From NCBI GenBank assembly GCA_030144725.1, contig JASKMD010000031.1:3257775-3321774 (forward strand): a DNA stretch of 64,000 bases. Reading direction: 5' to 3'. Position 1 is the first letter of the stretch. Every line of letters begins with the position of its first letter. The notes below the pieces were generated by a model, which saw only the letters and a program-made list of their open reading frames with translations, was not told the DNA's origin and did not search any database. The stretch is from Haematococcus lacustris. Its lineage: Eukaryota > Chlorophyta > Chlorophyceae > Chlamydomonadales > Haematococcaceae. A program made the translations under genes and the position numbers. Below, piece after piece: positions 12,701 through 23,680 of the stretch.

Positions 12701-14691
12701 TGGTTACGGGTTAGGGTTGGGTTAGGGTTGGGGCTAGGGCTAGGGCTAGGGCTAGGGCTAGGGCTAGGGCTAGGGCTAGGGCTAGGGCTAGGGCTAGGGC
12801 TAGGGCTAGGGCTAGGGCTAGGGCTAGGGCTAGGGCTAGGGCTAGGGCTAGGGCTAGGGCTAGGCATGGACGTGGGGATGTGGTTGGGTTATGGTTAGGG
12901 CTAGGGCTAGGGCTAGGGCTAGGGCTAGGGCTAGGGCAAGGGCTAGGGCAAGGGCTGAACTAGGGCTAGGGCTAGGGCTAGGCATGGACGTGGGGATGGA
13001 GTTAGGGTTAGGGTCCATTTGTTAAGTACTGCTTGCCTGGCTGGAGTGTCCGCCACCAGACTGACCACTATTGGGTACAGCCGGGGCCCCACAGTGGGGC
13101 GGTCGCCAAGGTCTTCACTGCGCAGGTGGACGTGCTTGGAGACGTCTGTTCCCAGCGCTCCCTGGAAAGCCTCGAAAATGGGCTTCATGTAGCCGGTGAC
13201 ATGCGAGTCAGCTGAAGTCTTGTTGTCGATGATGACGCCCAGGATGGCCCAATTGTCGTCCTTGCCCCGCACATGATCTGGGACGTCCACCAACTGGAGC
13301 TCACAGGCAACAAGTCACAGGGCATGCATGAGTGAAAGGTAATGCATGGTGTTAACCTGCATGGTTAGGCTAAGTGTTGCACTGGTGGTCGTGTATGTAG
13401 GTGCAATTGATGGATGTTCAGTGCTGAATGATTGGAACTGATAGCATACTATGTTGGTTGCTCACCTGCATGACAATCACCCCCACTGACTTCTTGTTGA
13501 TGCTCACCCAGTCCAGCCCCAAGCTGACCCTCACAGCGTACTGGTGATCATACACAGCATCAGTTACATGCTGCCGGATGTGGGCGGCGGCAGGGCCTAC
13601 GTGTGATGCAACATCAGCAATCACAAGCTGATGGGCTATTGATGCATTGCTGTTCTTATTCAATATGCACCTGTCATGCATATTCCCTTACTTGCAGCAA
13701 AGGAGCCTGGTTCTGGATCCACTGGGCGCTGCAGGAGCCACTTCTTTACCGCGGCGCGGTTCAAGAGGATGCTCAGTGTGTCCTCAAGGCCGTGAAGGAA
13801 GATGCAGCTTCGTGGCTCAATGGAGTCCCTCTCTATCAGGGCACAAGCACAGCACCACATAATGGCATGGGCCACAATGATACTGCCTTTGTCTATTCCA
13901 AGGCACTGGGGAGTAGTGACGGTGAGCTGGGAGGTGGTGGTATCATGCTCAATGAATGCATGTGGCTGGGCTGTCACCTGTCACAAAACGGGTTTCACCA
14001 CACTGTGGATGAGGGCATACGTCCTTCAAGTGATGTTTCCATTGGTTCCTGTGGCAATCAAACACCTCAAGTTACAACGACAGCCAGTGTGGGTGAGTAT
14101 GTACATGTGACTCACGGAGGCAGGTGCGGATATACATGTCCTGGGCAGGTCTTGCCGTTGCAGACGTGCACACGATCCTCATCTCTGCCCAGCGCATCAA
14201 TCAAGGCGTAGAACCGATGTGTAGTTGAAGGAAGCAAGGTCTTGCCCTTGCCCATGCAGTTGTCCAACAGCTCCAGCACGTCTTTCATCTGCTGGTCAGA
14301 AGGCTTGGCCTTTATGTAGAACTCACACAAGTGCCGGGTAAGGTCCTGCATTCTGACATCTGGCCTGTCAGGATACACAAGCTCGTTGGTTAGGAGTGCG
14401 TCCTTGTCCTTGCTGCCCTTGCTGTTGCGGCGAAAGACTGGGCCGCCACTAAGTGCTGCTGCCCTGACATCCCCCCGTCCCTCTTCACCCCCAACCCCCC
14501 CACCACCCCCGCCCCCCCCCTCCACCGCCCCCTCCTCCCCCATCCCCTCCTCCCCCACCCCCAATCCCGCCATCATTCTCACTCCCATCCAGATCCTCCC
14601 CCCTTCCCTCTCCGCCTCCCTCATGTCCATCTCCCTCACTGCCATCCCGTCGATGCTGAGGGTTTCCTCCATTTCCACATCCCTGTAACAT
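9779..14691 (-). CDS. CACTA/tnp2-like transposase, multi-exon (N-terminus unresolved)
   Basis: RNase-H-fold transposase catalysing excision and insertion of the element. Exons traced: 14116-14691 (start approximate), 13978-14048, 13692-13832, 13466-13596, 13030-13299, then 11945-12502, 11621-11772, 11367-11514 and 9779-11212. Zinc-binding start: VHVCNGKTCPGHVYP then CPHPQCGETRF. Core: GLDWVSINKKS, VPDHVRGKDDNW, an acidic LVADTPARQA strand followed by a MNCMWCWLST cysteine motif. An IAHSLLFGLVKNHL helix corresponds to the DPMHNLFLGLVKH block of tnp2-type transposases, with the aspartate replaced. C-terminal part: FSPNLH, then FWLERAMQYMKRWGGKH, and a long Ala-rich basic tail. Phases agree from the first to the fifth exon and from 12502 to 11367; the joints 13030/12502 and 11367/11212 do not match in phase, so a small exon, decay or an assembly error is possible. 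Exon-like sequence also exists upstream at 14785-15250, near the divergent promoter. Confidence 0.8.
12553..12661 (-). pseudogene. decayed duplicate of the transposase zinc-binding exon
   Basis: Encodes GANMNRTWCWLNTKQ in the frame used by the functional-looking exon just downstream (12502 onward), which reads GANMNCMWCWLSTPK. Both copies start right after a TGCAG acceptor with GGCTGC. The first cysteine is arginine here. It may be an alternative exon or a decayed tandem duplicate. Confidence 0.55.
12727..12981 (+). repeat. interstitial telomere-like array (GGGCTA)n in transposase intron
   Basis: Two blocks of perfect or near-perfect GGGCTA units (about 12733-12863 and 12895-12981) separated by GGCATGGACGTGGGGATG, which itself recurs at the end of the second block. 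The array lies between transposase exons 13030-13299 and 11945-12502. Long Gly-Leu and Pro-Ser open frames through it are artefacts. Confidence 0.92.
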
Positions 14692-14784
14692 CAGTGACAT
14701 AACTATAAGTCACCGACCATGCATCATTAGTAAGTTGTGAAACACGTCTAACCTGAGCTGGCGGTAGTTGCTTGGGTGTAGATG

Positions 14785-15298
14785 GCCCAGGCAAGCCGCT
14801 GGTCTCGTTGTTTATGGCTTCATTGTGCCCTCTGTGGGCCTCGACTCTCTACATAACAAACAATGACAATGTTACGTTAGTGATACCGTTACTGATAGCT
14901 CAATGCTGTCTCCCTCACCCTGTCTGTTGCCCCCATCCTTCTCATGTACTGAGCCAAGAAGAGCCGTGGATTCCGTGTGTCTCCCTGTAAGTAGCCAGTA
15001 AATAGTAGCCAGTAATACTTGCTTGGGAATACTTGCTAGCAAGATCTGAGCGTCCTCCCTCTAGCCGTACCGGTGTCAATCGCTGTGGCGGTGGCGCTGG
15101 TGATCGCTTGCACTGTGTCCCTCCTGTCGCCGCCGCCTGCTGATGGCCATCGATGCCACCGATCGTACCAATAGCACTATCTCTAGTGCGGCCGAAGTCA
15201 TGAGCTGCTGTAGAAGCGGGCCGCTTGCATCCACCGACACCAATCATCATCAGCAGCCGACTAAGCACCAGCCTGTATGTACATTGTTATAACAGGCG
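14785..15298. promoter_or_regulatory. divergent transcription start region of the two transposon genes
   Basis: The transposase (minus) and the charged accessory gene (plus, ATG at 15299) diverge here. Minus-strand exon-like stretches read GDTRNPRLFLAQYMRRM (about 14920-14990) and RVEAHRGHNEAINNETSG (about 14757-14852) and are bounded by plausible splice signals, so the transposase N-terminus may reach to about 15250. No TATA-like box is convincing. Confidence 0.4.
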
Positions 15299-17985
15299 AT
15301 GCCTATCTCCGTATCCCTGAATGCCGGTGGCTCTTCGACCCTCTCACATTTCTTGCATAACATCCGGCGGTGTCTGAAGGGGACAGCACGGAAGAAGAAA
15401 CGCCGACGCAATATGACTGTCTGCGTAACCGTTCTAGATGAGGGCGAAAGAATCATTGTGAACTTCGATGCTAGCGACTACCCCTCAGCGGATTCGTTGT
15501 CTATGCACCTTGAATCTCACCACCTCAGCAAAGTGCAAATCGGAAGCGATGGTCATGCTACCTATACCGGCATGATGGAAGCAGGGGAGGTCAAGGCCCT
15601 TGCTCGTCTCCTCAAGGATAAGAAGCAGGACAAGGCCTGGTTCAATGCATTTGCTGCCATGAAGTGTGGCAGCTTCACAGCCGAGAAGGACTATGTCGAT
15701 GTCCTTCTGTATGCCAAGACTAAGGTGCGTTCTAATGTGTTACAACATGACAGACCCCCCTTGCTGCTGACACTATTGTGTCTGTTATTCTTACAGGCAC
15801 CGTCTCCGCCCCAGCCACCAAGCCGCGGTCTGCTGCCAGTCTCACCGCGCTTGCATAGATATGGAGGCCAGCTCATGAGGGGCATTGGCGCCTCTGTTGG
15901 ATCATCAGCTGGGAAGGCCCCCATGCCTGCAAGCAAGGTATGCCACTCTCATGATGCCTGTTTAGGGTGAGAGGTGTTCGTGGCTGTAATTAGGTGTGCT
16001 GACCTAATTAGGTATGCTGACCTAGGTAGTATTCCATGCGCTGCCATGTTCAGACCGTGACTCCACCGGCTCGTACAGGCCATGAAGACAGCCTCAAGGA
16101 TAGTGTAGATGAAGGCCAGGAGGAGGAGCGATCTGAGGTGTCAGATGAGGAAGAGGATGACGAGCCCCGTGCTAAACGGGTAGGTCATGCATGGAGGCTC
16201 TATGCACAACCATGAAGCCATTGTTGTTTAGTCGATTGGTTATGATTGAGCATGCCCTGCTGACTTGCAGGCTGCGGCAGGAGCTGGTGCTGGCTCACTG
16301 GGCAAGCGAACCGCAAGGATAACAGTAAGTGAAAGAGATACTTGGGTCACAATGGGACCATGCATGATGCGCATGGTATCTTGTTCTAAACATGCAGTTG
16401 CGCGGTCATGCTCGTGGCCTCTTTGCTCCCAGCCCCAGGAAGCCTGGGCAGACGAGGGTGGAGGAGGATGAGGAGAAGGATGACGATGGTATTTTTGCCA
16501 AGAAGAGGGTAAGATAACCATCTGTTGAGGTGCTGCATGTTGTGTCTGAGTATGTTGTTGTTGAGGAGCTGCATGTTGTTGAGCTACATGTTGTGTCTGA
16601 GTAATCCGCTCATCACCTATGCCTTGACAGGGCCGTCGAGCTAGTGACAACGCGCCCAAGAGTAAAGGCATCAGCAAGGGGCAGGACCAGGGACAGAAGA
16701 CGAGCCTGAAGAAGGGCCAGGTTCAGGGCAAGGAGGACGCCAAGGAGGAGGGCGAGGAGGAGGGGCAGGAGAAGGAGGTGGAGGAGGGCAAGGAGAAGGG
16801 GAAAGGGAAAGGGAAGAAGAAGGAGGGCAATGAGGTGAATGACAGCAATGTGGACTCATGCCTCATGTCATCATGCAACACTATGGATAATGATATTCAT
16901 GAGCTGCTGAAACTGCCTAGTACTGCTTTGCAGGACTCCTCACACAATTCATTCGGTGGTGATGAGGACGGGAAAAAGGTGTGTGTGTGTGAGGGCATGC
17001 TGACACATGCATGCAATTCTGCCCTGTGATGAATGTCACAATTATATGTGCTTATTGCGTATTGGCTTCAATGTTATGCATGGCCTATCTGTTGTAATCA
17101 TAAGTGTCCATGACCCTTGACATATGGTTGCAGTGTATGTGTCCTATAGTGTGATCAGTGTTTACATCCAGTGCTGACATGACACGGTTGATTTGGCTGC
17201 CATCCAGGTAAGGCTGCTGACCAGCTCAGCGCAGAGGCTGCGGCGCCCAGTCTCACGGTCCCGCCCGTCATGGTGGAGCAGCTCCAGTCAATGCTGAGCA
17301 GCCTGGCACCAGTTTTCATGGATGCTTATGGTGTACAGGTGAGTGTGTCTTCTAAGGTATGATGCCTTGCATGGTATGATGGAGACATGATGTCATGGTA
17401 TCCTATGTGGCAACCCCCCCTTTGCTGTGTAGGAGGCCACGGTCTTGAGCTCCATCGAGGGCGTACTTGCCACCGAGCTCCACAAGTTTCAGGTCAGTGA
17501 GCTTGTCATATGCCTGTGAGGTCTACATGCCATGCTATGACTAAAATATTCACCATGTTTGTTGTAGGCCTTCCTATCTGATGTGGCGGAGGGTGTCCAC
17601 AAGGACCTGCAGGCCAAGACTAGCATGGGGCAGCAGCAGGACCTTGGATTACTCCCAGAGCACCAAGCAGGAGAGACCCAACAATTTGGGGCAGAGGGGG
17701 AGGGGGAGGACTGGGTGGAGGGGGCTTGCGAGGGGGAGGGGGTCGAGCAGATGGGGCTGAAGGAGGTCGAGGAGGGGGGGGGTGGGGGAGGGTGGCCAGG
17801 GGATCGACGAAGGAGAGGAGGGGGAGGGGGAGGGGGAGGGGGAGGGGGGGGATGGGGAGGCTGACAAGGTGGGCGAGGAAGGGGGGGAAGGGGAGGAATC
17901 AATTAGCAGTGACCCTCAAGACGCACTGAATGAGCTCCTGCACAAATCACAGGCCAAGCAGCAGGGGGGTATGCTTCTAATCTAA
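15299..17985 (+). CDS. charged accessory protein of the transposon (candidate TNPA-like DNA-binding protein)
   Basis: No known family recognised. Exons with matching phase: 15299-15724, 15797-15937, 16054-16179, 16271-16324, 16398-16508, 16631-16978; further exons near 17212-17339, 17433-17492 and 17569 onward give an approximate C-terminus at 17985. The first exon is a compact domain of about 140 residues after a basic KGTARKKKRRRN stretch that could be a nuclear signal. It is followed by acidic (EEERSEVSDEEEDDE) and Lys/Glu/Gly-rich low-complexity tracts. A short helical segment near 17.25 kb (VEQLQSMLSSLAPVFMDAYG) could mediate oligomerisation. The purine-only stretch at 17690-17890 makes the end unreliable. 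Its position divergent to the transposase suggests the second transposition protein, by analogy with TNPA of En/Spm (inference). Confidence 0.55.
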
Positions 17986-18267
17986 CAACACAACTCTCCT
18001 ATGTGACATATGCTTCTGTCTTGCATGTGCCTCATGTGACATGGTTAGGTTTATGCCTTTTTGTATGGTGACTTGTGTCGCCTCACAGATGTCAGCATTG
18101 ACGCTTTTGTGGGTCCCTGTTTAGGGTGAGAGGTCTTCATGGCTGTAATTAATACTCCAACGTCCTCAGCTCGGTACAATGCTCGATCTGTCACTCCAGT
18201 ACCTCCACAGTACCTCCACAGGCTTTTTATACCCCATGAATACAACCCCTGTACACCCCAGCAATAG

Positions 18268-18332
18268 TGTCACCATATTATGAATGACTAATTCAATCTC
18301 ATACACCATATTATGAAATACTAATTCAAGTC
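18268..18332 (+). repeat. 33-bp tandem duplication over the F-box/LRR-like gene stop
   Basis: CACCATATTATGAATGACTAATTCAA and CACCATATTATGAAATACTAATTCAA lie next to each other, so the end of the coding sequence and its first 3' bases are duplicated. Confidence 0.7.
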
Positions 18333-19550
18333 ATAACGTACGCTGAACGATGCACCAGGAGCCATGGCATTCTTCACTGCCCACTCCTGCCATAAATGCA
18401 GCGGGTGCATGACATTCCTGAACTTGACCCCAGCACACCTTTTCAACAATGGAAGCACAGCCCGAACCACATCACATTGCACCAGCTGGACCTTATGGCC
18501 TGGCTCCCCCACCTGCACCACGGCCTCCCTAAACCGTCCCACCAGGGGCTGCAGGGCTGCTATTGATGCACATCCTTCCTTCCTTGTGATGCCCATGGCC
18601 AGCACCCCAATAACCTGACGCCCAAAACGGCCTGAGCTTAGGTCTGCCACACCTCTGTTCAAGGCCGCCATGTTCGGCTCGGGTAGGACGACATTGAGGT
18701 CAGATATCAGTAGGGTGGAGACGGATTGTGGTAGATTGCCCACGTCTGTTAGGTACATCTCTGTGACGCTCAGCTTCACAAGGTTGCTGGGGCGGTCACG
18801 TAGGGAGACGGGGAGGGGGCCCAGGTAGGTGGCGTAGAAGGATGTCAGCCCCAAAGCTGGGTCCAACCACACAAAAGGATGAACCCTTTCCCTTCCAGTC
18901 AGGAGGGCAGTTTGGATGTCCAGATGCTTGATGCGCCCCACAACCAGGTGGTGGCGGAGGAGTTCTAGCAGCTCTGAGTGCAGCATTAAGAAAGGCTTGA
19001 ACCCCAACACACGACAGTTGGGGAAGTTGGACATTAGCCGCTCCGCCAACCAGGCCCCCACTGGCAGGTGCTCGTAGGTGGGCTCCTCTGCCGTGTGCTC
19101 GTCCATGATGAGTCTGATCTCCACGCCCCGAACTGCTTCACAGTGGCCCAGGAACCCAAGCACCCCCTCCACTCTGGCCCTCGTCATGCATGGACCAAGT
19201 CGCTGCTCTAGGGTCAGCATCAGCATCATACGCCGCTGACGTCCACGCAGTGCCGCCAAGAGGCGAGGTGATAGATGCGAGTAGATGGTTTCCGAGTCGA
19301 TGCTGAGGACCAGGAAGTCGCAAGTCACAAGGTACGTCTCACGGAACTCTTCGGTGATTGGAGTGGACTCGCCACCCCGACCGGGCCGCAGAAAATCACC
19401 GCCGCTGGTAACAACGACAGGCTCGGCCCAGTTATGCTCCATCACTGAGCGCTGCATTGTCAAACGTTGTGCTTGTACTGCAGGCTGGGCGCACGGCTTG
19501 CACCATGATCGCTTGCACACCAAATAAATATGCATGGCACGGTTCAGCAT
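18321..19550 (-). CDS. F-box/LRR-like protein, intronless, paralogue 1
   Basis: 409-residue single-exon gene; ATG at 19550, stop TAG at 18321. The body consists of imperfect leucine-rich strands (NFPNCRVLGFKPFLML, RIKHLDIQTALL, NLVKLSVTEMYLTDVGNLP) like those of algal F-box/LRR proteins. It shares architecture and several motifs with the next gene upstream: NFPN..., a DRPSNL...V/LxxTEM block and a CAxVKF block near the C-terminus. Unlike that gene it has no clear F-box at its N-terminus. Function unknown; a substrate-recognition subunit of an SCF ubiquitin ligase is a family-based guess. It lies inside the CACTA-like element. Confidence 0.65.
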   Translation of the reverse strand: MLNRAMHIYLVCKRSWCKPCAQPAVQAQRLTMQRSVMEHNWAEPVVVTSGGDFLRPGRGGESTPITEEFRETYLVTCDFLVLSIDSETIYSHLSPRLLAALRGRQRRMMLMLTLEQRLGPCMTRARVEGVLGFLGHCEAVRGVEIRLIMDEHTAEEPTYEHLPVGAWLAERLMSNFPNCRVLGFKPFLMLHSELLELLRHHLVVGRIKHLDIQTALLTGRERVHPFVWLDPALGLTSFYATYLGPLPVSLRDRPSNLVKLSVTEMYLTDVGNLPQSVSTLLISDLNVVLPEPNMAALNRGVADLSSGRFGRQVIGVLAMGITRKEGCASIAALQPLVGRFREAVVQVGEPGHKVQLVQCDVVRAVLPLLKRCAGVKFRNVMHPLHLWQEWAVKNAMAPGASFSVRYDLN

Positions 19551-19833
19551 AGCGCGTCCTTAGGCCCGTATGAGTCTCTTTCGCATTTCTGGTGTGTTGA
19601 CGGGGAAGTCAGGGCTCTGTTACATGTACGGCTGGCTGGCCGTGGCACGCTGATATATGTTACATACACACACACACCACCACAACCAACCCTTCACTAT
19701 AAACACATGCATATATTGCACGACACGTACTGCAAGGCCTTGTCCCCACGTTCAAGTCAAGCTGTACTGTCATGCCCAACTGATGCACGTGCTGCTTGAT
19801 AACATGTGCATGCCACACTCACGACCAAGCATG

Positions 19834-21168
19834 TCATGTGTGTCCCACGAAGGAGAAGTGCTCATTTGCCCCTGATGCAGCCAGCATGGCATTCAATGTA
19901 GCAGCCACTGGCCCAGCCAACCATCGTGGCTGGGACAGGGTGATGGGCAGGCACCTAGACCCAAACAGCTGGTGCGCCTGGATCAAAGCCTGTGCCATCT
20001 CTGGTGTGGCTGCCCCATCACACTCCAATATGGCCACCCTTTCCACCCCGGGCATGCAGTGAAACAGGAGCTGCACCCACTCCACAGATGGCCTGACCTC
20101 GCCATTCATGAACTTGACAGAGGCACACCCTTGCACCACAGGGGCCAGCGCTGGCAACAGGACCTCATCTATCTCGGTGGTGATCCCCCCACTATGGTAC
20201 ACATCCAGCTGCACCTCAACCTCATCAATGCCCCCACTCAGGAAGCGAAGATCTGACACTACAGCCATCCATGTAGGGTAATGGATGCTGAGCTCAATGA
20301 CCAGCTTCTGCACCTCGGGCCTCACACGGCCCCCCATGTACAGATTGGTCACATCGCTCCTGTGCTTCTCCTGATCCCACACCTCCGTCCCCACATGCAG
20401 CCTCCCTATCCTCAGCTCTGTCAGGGAGTGCAGAGGTAGCTTGGCTGCACCATGGAGATCCATCTCCGTGATGTCCAGCACCCGCAGGTTGCTGGGGTGG
20501 TCATGGAGGGAACGCATCAGCGGCAGCCTGAACACCCTCAACTCCCTGAGCTGCAGTGCTGCTGCCAGCCACCCCCCCCCATTGTGGCGCACCCTGTCGC
20601 TGCGGCCTCTGTCCTGGATGTTCAGGGTCTTCAAGCCCCGCATCAGGGGGTCCTCCAGCATCCGCTGCAACCCCTTGGACAGCATGTCAAACCCCTCCAC
20701 CACCAGGTGCTCCACATTGGGGAAGTTGGGCATCATCTTGGCAGACAGCCAGGTGTCCACATTCAGGTCGACGTATGGGTAGTCGCCGGCAACGATTCTC
20801 ACCCGTCGGATGGCCGGACAATGGCCCAGCTGACCGATCGCCCCTTCCACCAGGTACCGGCTTTTCATGTCCATATGCGTCCTCCGCTGCCACAACGTCA
20901 AGGTCATGGGCAGCCCCCGCCCCCGCAATGCCATCACGTTGTCGTGGGTCAGGAAGCCGCTGTAGGACATGTCGTCGATGTTCAAGCTGAGGTTGCTGAT
21001 GGTGCGCAGACATGCTATGCGGCAGGCTTTGCTGGCTTTGTTGAGATTGGGCCCGTCGCCAGCTCTGATGGCCTCGCTAGTGATGAGCTCAAACACCGCT
21101 GATGGCAGTGCCAACGCGTTGATTTGTTGGGCCGGGACGGCTCGCTGCTGGGCTGATGGGGGCTCCAT
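19834..21168 (-). CDS. F-box/LRR-like protein, intronless, paralogue 2
   Basis: Start chosen at ATG 21168 (MEPPSAQQ...), giving 444 residues; an earlier in-frame ATG at 21273 would add 35 residues of unlikely character. The N-terminus LPSAVFELITSEA followed by LNKASKACRIACLRTI has the spacing of a degenerate F-box, as in many Chlamydomonas F-box/LRR proteins. Leucine-rich strands follow (NFPNVEHLVVEGFDML, LKTLNIQDRGR, LRELRVFRLPLM, NLRVLDITEMDL, LTELRIGRLHVG). It lies tandem to its paralogue with about 280 bp between them. An LTR element was inserted about 200 bp upstream of the start, so its promoter may have been displaced or replaced. Confidence 0.68.
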   Translation of the reverse strand: MEPPSAQQRAVPAQQINALALPSAVFELITSEAIRAGDGPNLNKASKACRIACLRTISNLSLNIDDMSYSGFLTHDNVMALRGRGLPMTLTLWQRRTHMDMKSRYLVEGAIGQLGHCPAIRRVRIVAGDYPYVDLNVDTWLSAKMMPNFPNVEHLVVEGFDMLSKGLQRMLEDPLMRGLKTLNIQDRGRSDRVRHNGGGWLAAALQLRELRVFRLPLMRSLHDHPSNLRVLDITEMDLHGAAKLPLHSLTELRIGRLHVGTEVWDQEKHRSDVTNLYMGGRVRPEVQKLVIELSIHYPTWMAVVSDLRFLSGGIDEVEVQLDVYHSGGITTEIDEVLLPALAPVVQGCASVKFMNGEVRPSVEWVQLLFHCMPGVERVAILECDGAATPEMAQALIQAHQLFGSRCLPITLSQPRWLAGPVAATLNAMLAASGANEHFSFVGHT

Positions 21169-21372
21169 CGTGTTGTGGTGTGTACCGCACCCGACCGTAT
21201 GATCGCTTGCGGGCGCTTGCACATGCATGAATTCCATGTTGCAAAACATGTAGCTCAATATTGACGCCCACATTGCTCGTAAAAGGCAGGGCTTCACGGT
21301 TAGTTGAAGGTGAGATCAAGGTAACAAGTCTACGGTAACGAAGGGAACGTGCAAGCAGTAACTTTACATTAC

Positions 21373-21788
21373 AGTAACAGTCCAGGCACTCAGCTAGGAT
21401 GAATGGTAGGTTTGTGTTTCTTTTCTGCATGCAAGTTTCTGTGAGATTTGAATCGCATCTTACTTATGACGAGATCTTGCGATGCTAGAGGACTTCTTAG
21501 GGGACTTCTTGGACTTCTTAGAGGCTTGGTTCTTTGATGACGTTGCTTCTGGACAAACACTACAATGCTTGCAATGACTACTCTTCTCTTGATGGATTAG
21601 TTCTTTACGACGTCTTCACGATGTAAGTACACTGCACTACCCACTGCGCGACTCGGAGGCTGTCGATGAGTATGTAGACAGCCGCAGCGGCAGCAATAGC
21701 CGCACAAGTCAACATGCTCGACGGCTGCAAGCCGGCACTTATGCCTCAGCCGACCATGCATCCTGACCGCACAAACACTACTGTTACA
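21373..21788 (+). repeat. 5' LTR of the nested element
   Basis: Ends CTGTTACA; starts AGTAACAG where the 3' copy has TGTAACAG. Near-identical to 24016-24431. Confidence 0.92.
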
Positions 21789-23319
21789 TCTGGTTTCCGC
21801 AATTGTTCGTTCATCGCGACCTTTGCGCAGTGACACCGGACCCAACTCAATCGGAGGTGCCATTGGAGCCGGAACTGATGGCATCAGCTCCAGCGCTTGT
21901 CACTGTGCCTGTTGCTGCAGAGACTCCTGCTTCTTGAAGTCGCTGTACAGCCTGTACCTGCTGTGCTTGCTGTGCTTGCACTGCTGTTTCGCAGACTTCC
22001 TTTGCCCGTGTACACGGAGATCCCGCTTAAGCGGAGCCTGCTGTTGTGCAGAGCCTGCCTTTGCAGAGGCTTGTATTGCTGACTTGCTCTGCCCGTTCAC
22101 ACGGAGACTCCCGCTTGCGCGGAGCCTGCTGTCGCAGAGGCTTGATTGCTATCTTGCTTTGTCCCGCTCACGCGGAGAATCTTGATCTTGCTTGCCTTGC
22201 ACAATGTCATGTGCGCTGCTTGCCACCTTCATCCCCGCCACCACCCCAGCCAATGAGAGCCTAGCACCAAACCTGGCCAAAGAAGCAGCCAACCGTCCAT
22301 AGCCTGCCCTTAGCAGAGTTACACAGTGAAAACTGCAGCCAACACACATCCAGCGCCTTGCTGAGACCCTACAGCATATCAGGCTGCACATCCTTACACC
22401 AACCTGATCCTACCCTATGCAGAGCCTCATCTCTATCAACACTATTAGCCTGCTCAAGCAGAGAACACATAGCTGCACTCCTGCCCTAAGCAGAGACGTT
22501 CAACACAGCAACAACACATACTTGGCCACCTCTAGGCACAGAGCACACTTAACATGTGATCACCAACAACATCACCCTGCTCAAGCAGAGAACAGTACCC
22601 TGCAGTGCACCAGCCTGCAGAGAGCCACATCATGCACCTGGCAGTCTATCTAATCTATCTACCAGGCATTGTCTGAAACTGACAGAAACGACAAGCAGGG
22701 CTAAGTAGCATGGGGGCCGGCCCAGTAGTCATATCTTGACGTCTAAAGGCATGCACTCTCATCTGACCCAGCGATCAGTGCACCATTCGGCACAGTGCCG
22801 CTTCTCCAACACACAGTTCTACTGTCAACATCGCTCTGGGACGACTTGGTCGACCAGTTGCAGCTCAACTCTAACATCAGCGGAGCCCCACAGCGGAGAG
22901 CTCGGATGCTTTCTACACTTCTACGAGGCTAAGACGCAGTAAGCTGTCCTGCCACCGCACCTGCAGCATAGCCGCATCGCTGCACATCCCGCATCAAGCG
23001 AGACCCATTACACATCCTGCTGGCTTCAGCCACAGAGACCTCATCACCTACAGCCTACACTCCTGCATTCCTTGCAGAGAACATCATACACAACATGGCA
23101 GCAAAGCTATCCAGCCTAGCAGCCTGCTCACACAAACAAGCCGCATAGCTTCACAGCATGCGCACTCACTTGCAGCCCCAGGTAGCACCTGAGAAAGCAT
23201 ACACACACACTTCATGGCAGCAGCGCTACCCAGCCCAGCAGCTTGCCAGAACACTCAAGACGCATAGCGCACGGCATGCGCACATCATGGCAGCCCAGGT
23301 AGCACCTGAGGTAGCACAC

Positions 23320-23680
23320 AACAACGGTCAACTTGACCACATCCCAGGCAAACTCAACGTGGGGGCGGACGCGCTATCCCATAGGCCTGACTATCACGTG
23401 TATGCTCACATCATGCAGCTGCACACACTCAAATCGGGCATCACCGCCCAGGGCACAGATCACTCGCACTCTGTCACCCAACAAATCATACTTGCTGGCA
23501 AATCATGCCGGTTCACAATCGCGGGCAATCTGTTGTTCCACACTGTCTGAGGGCTCCGCAGGCTTTATATCCCTGTTGGCACAATGGCTCCAACCTGACA
23601 TGTGAGGCACATGATACACCCATCGTCTTGGTTAGGGACAAGGCATATGTCTGCGTATGTCCCACCACTCTGTTCAAGCA
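23320..23680 (+). pseudogene. pol fragment (RNase H/integrase junction) in the non-autonomous LTR element
   Basis: Reads DHIPGKLNVGADALSHRPDY and [15 protein letters not shown], nearly the same as the RNase H-integrase linker of the Ty3/gypsy pol at 36.1-36.3 kb ([20 protein letters not shown]). After about 75 codons it meets a stop, and later similarity (GLRRLYIP) is out of frame or interrupted. The rest of pol is missing. Confidence 0.85.

Noticed and set aside
12581..12898. Gly-Leu repeat protein
   Set aside because: Translation of the GGGCTA array, which lies in a transposase intron.
12727..12981. Chromosome end (telomere)
   Set aside because: The array is interstitial; coding exons of one gene lie on both sides, and the units are variants.
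9779..14691. KDZ (Zisupton/Dileera-type) transposase as first call
   Set aside because: Some motifs are shared, but CACT ends, subterminal 12-mers and a 2-3 bp duplication favour CACTA; kept as the alternative.
19834..21297. Upstream start at 21297 for the second F-box/LRR-like gene
   Set aside because: That codon is GTG and the added residues look non-coding; ATG 21168 directly precedes the F-box-like region.
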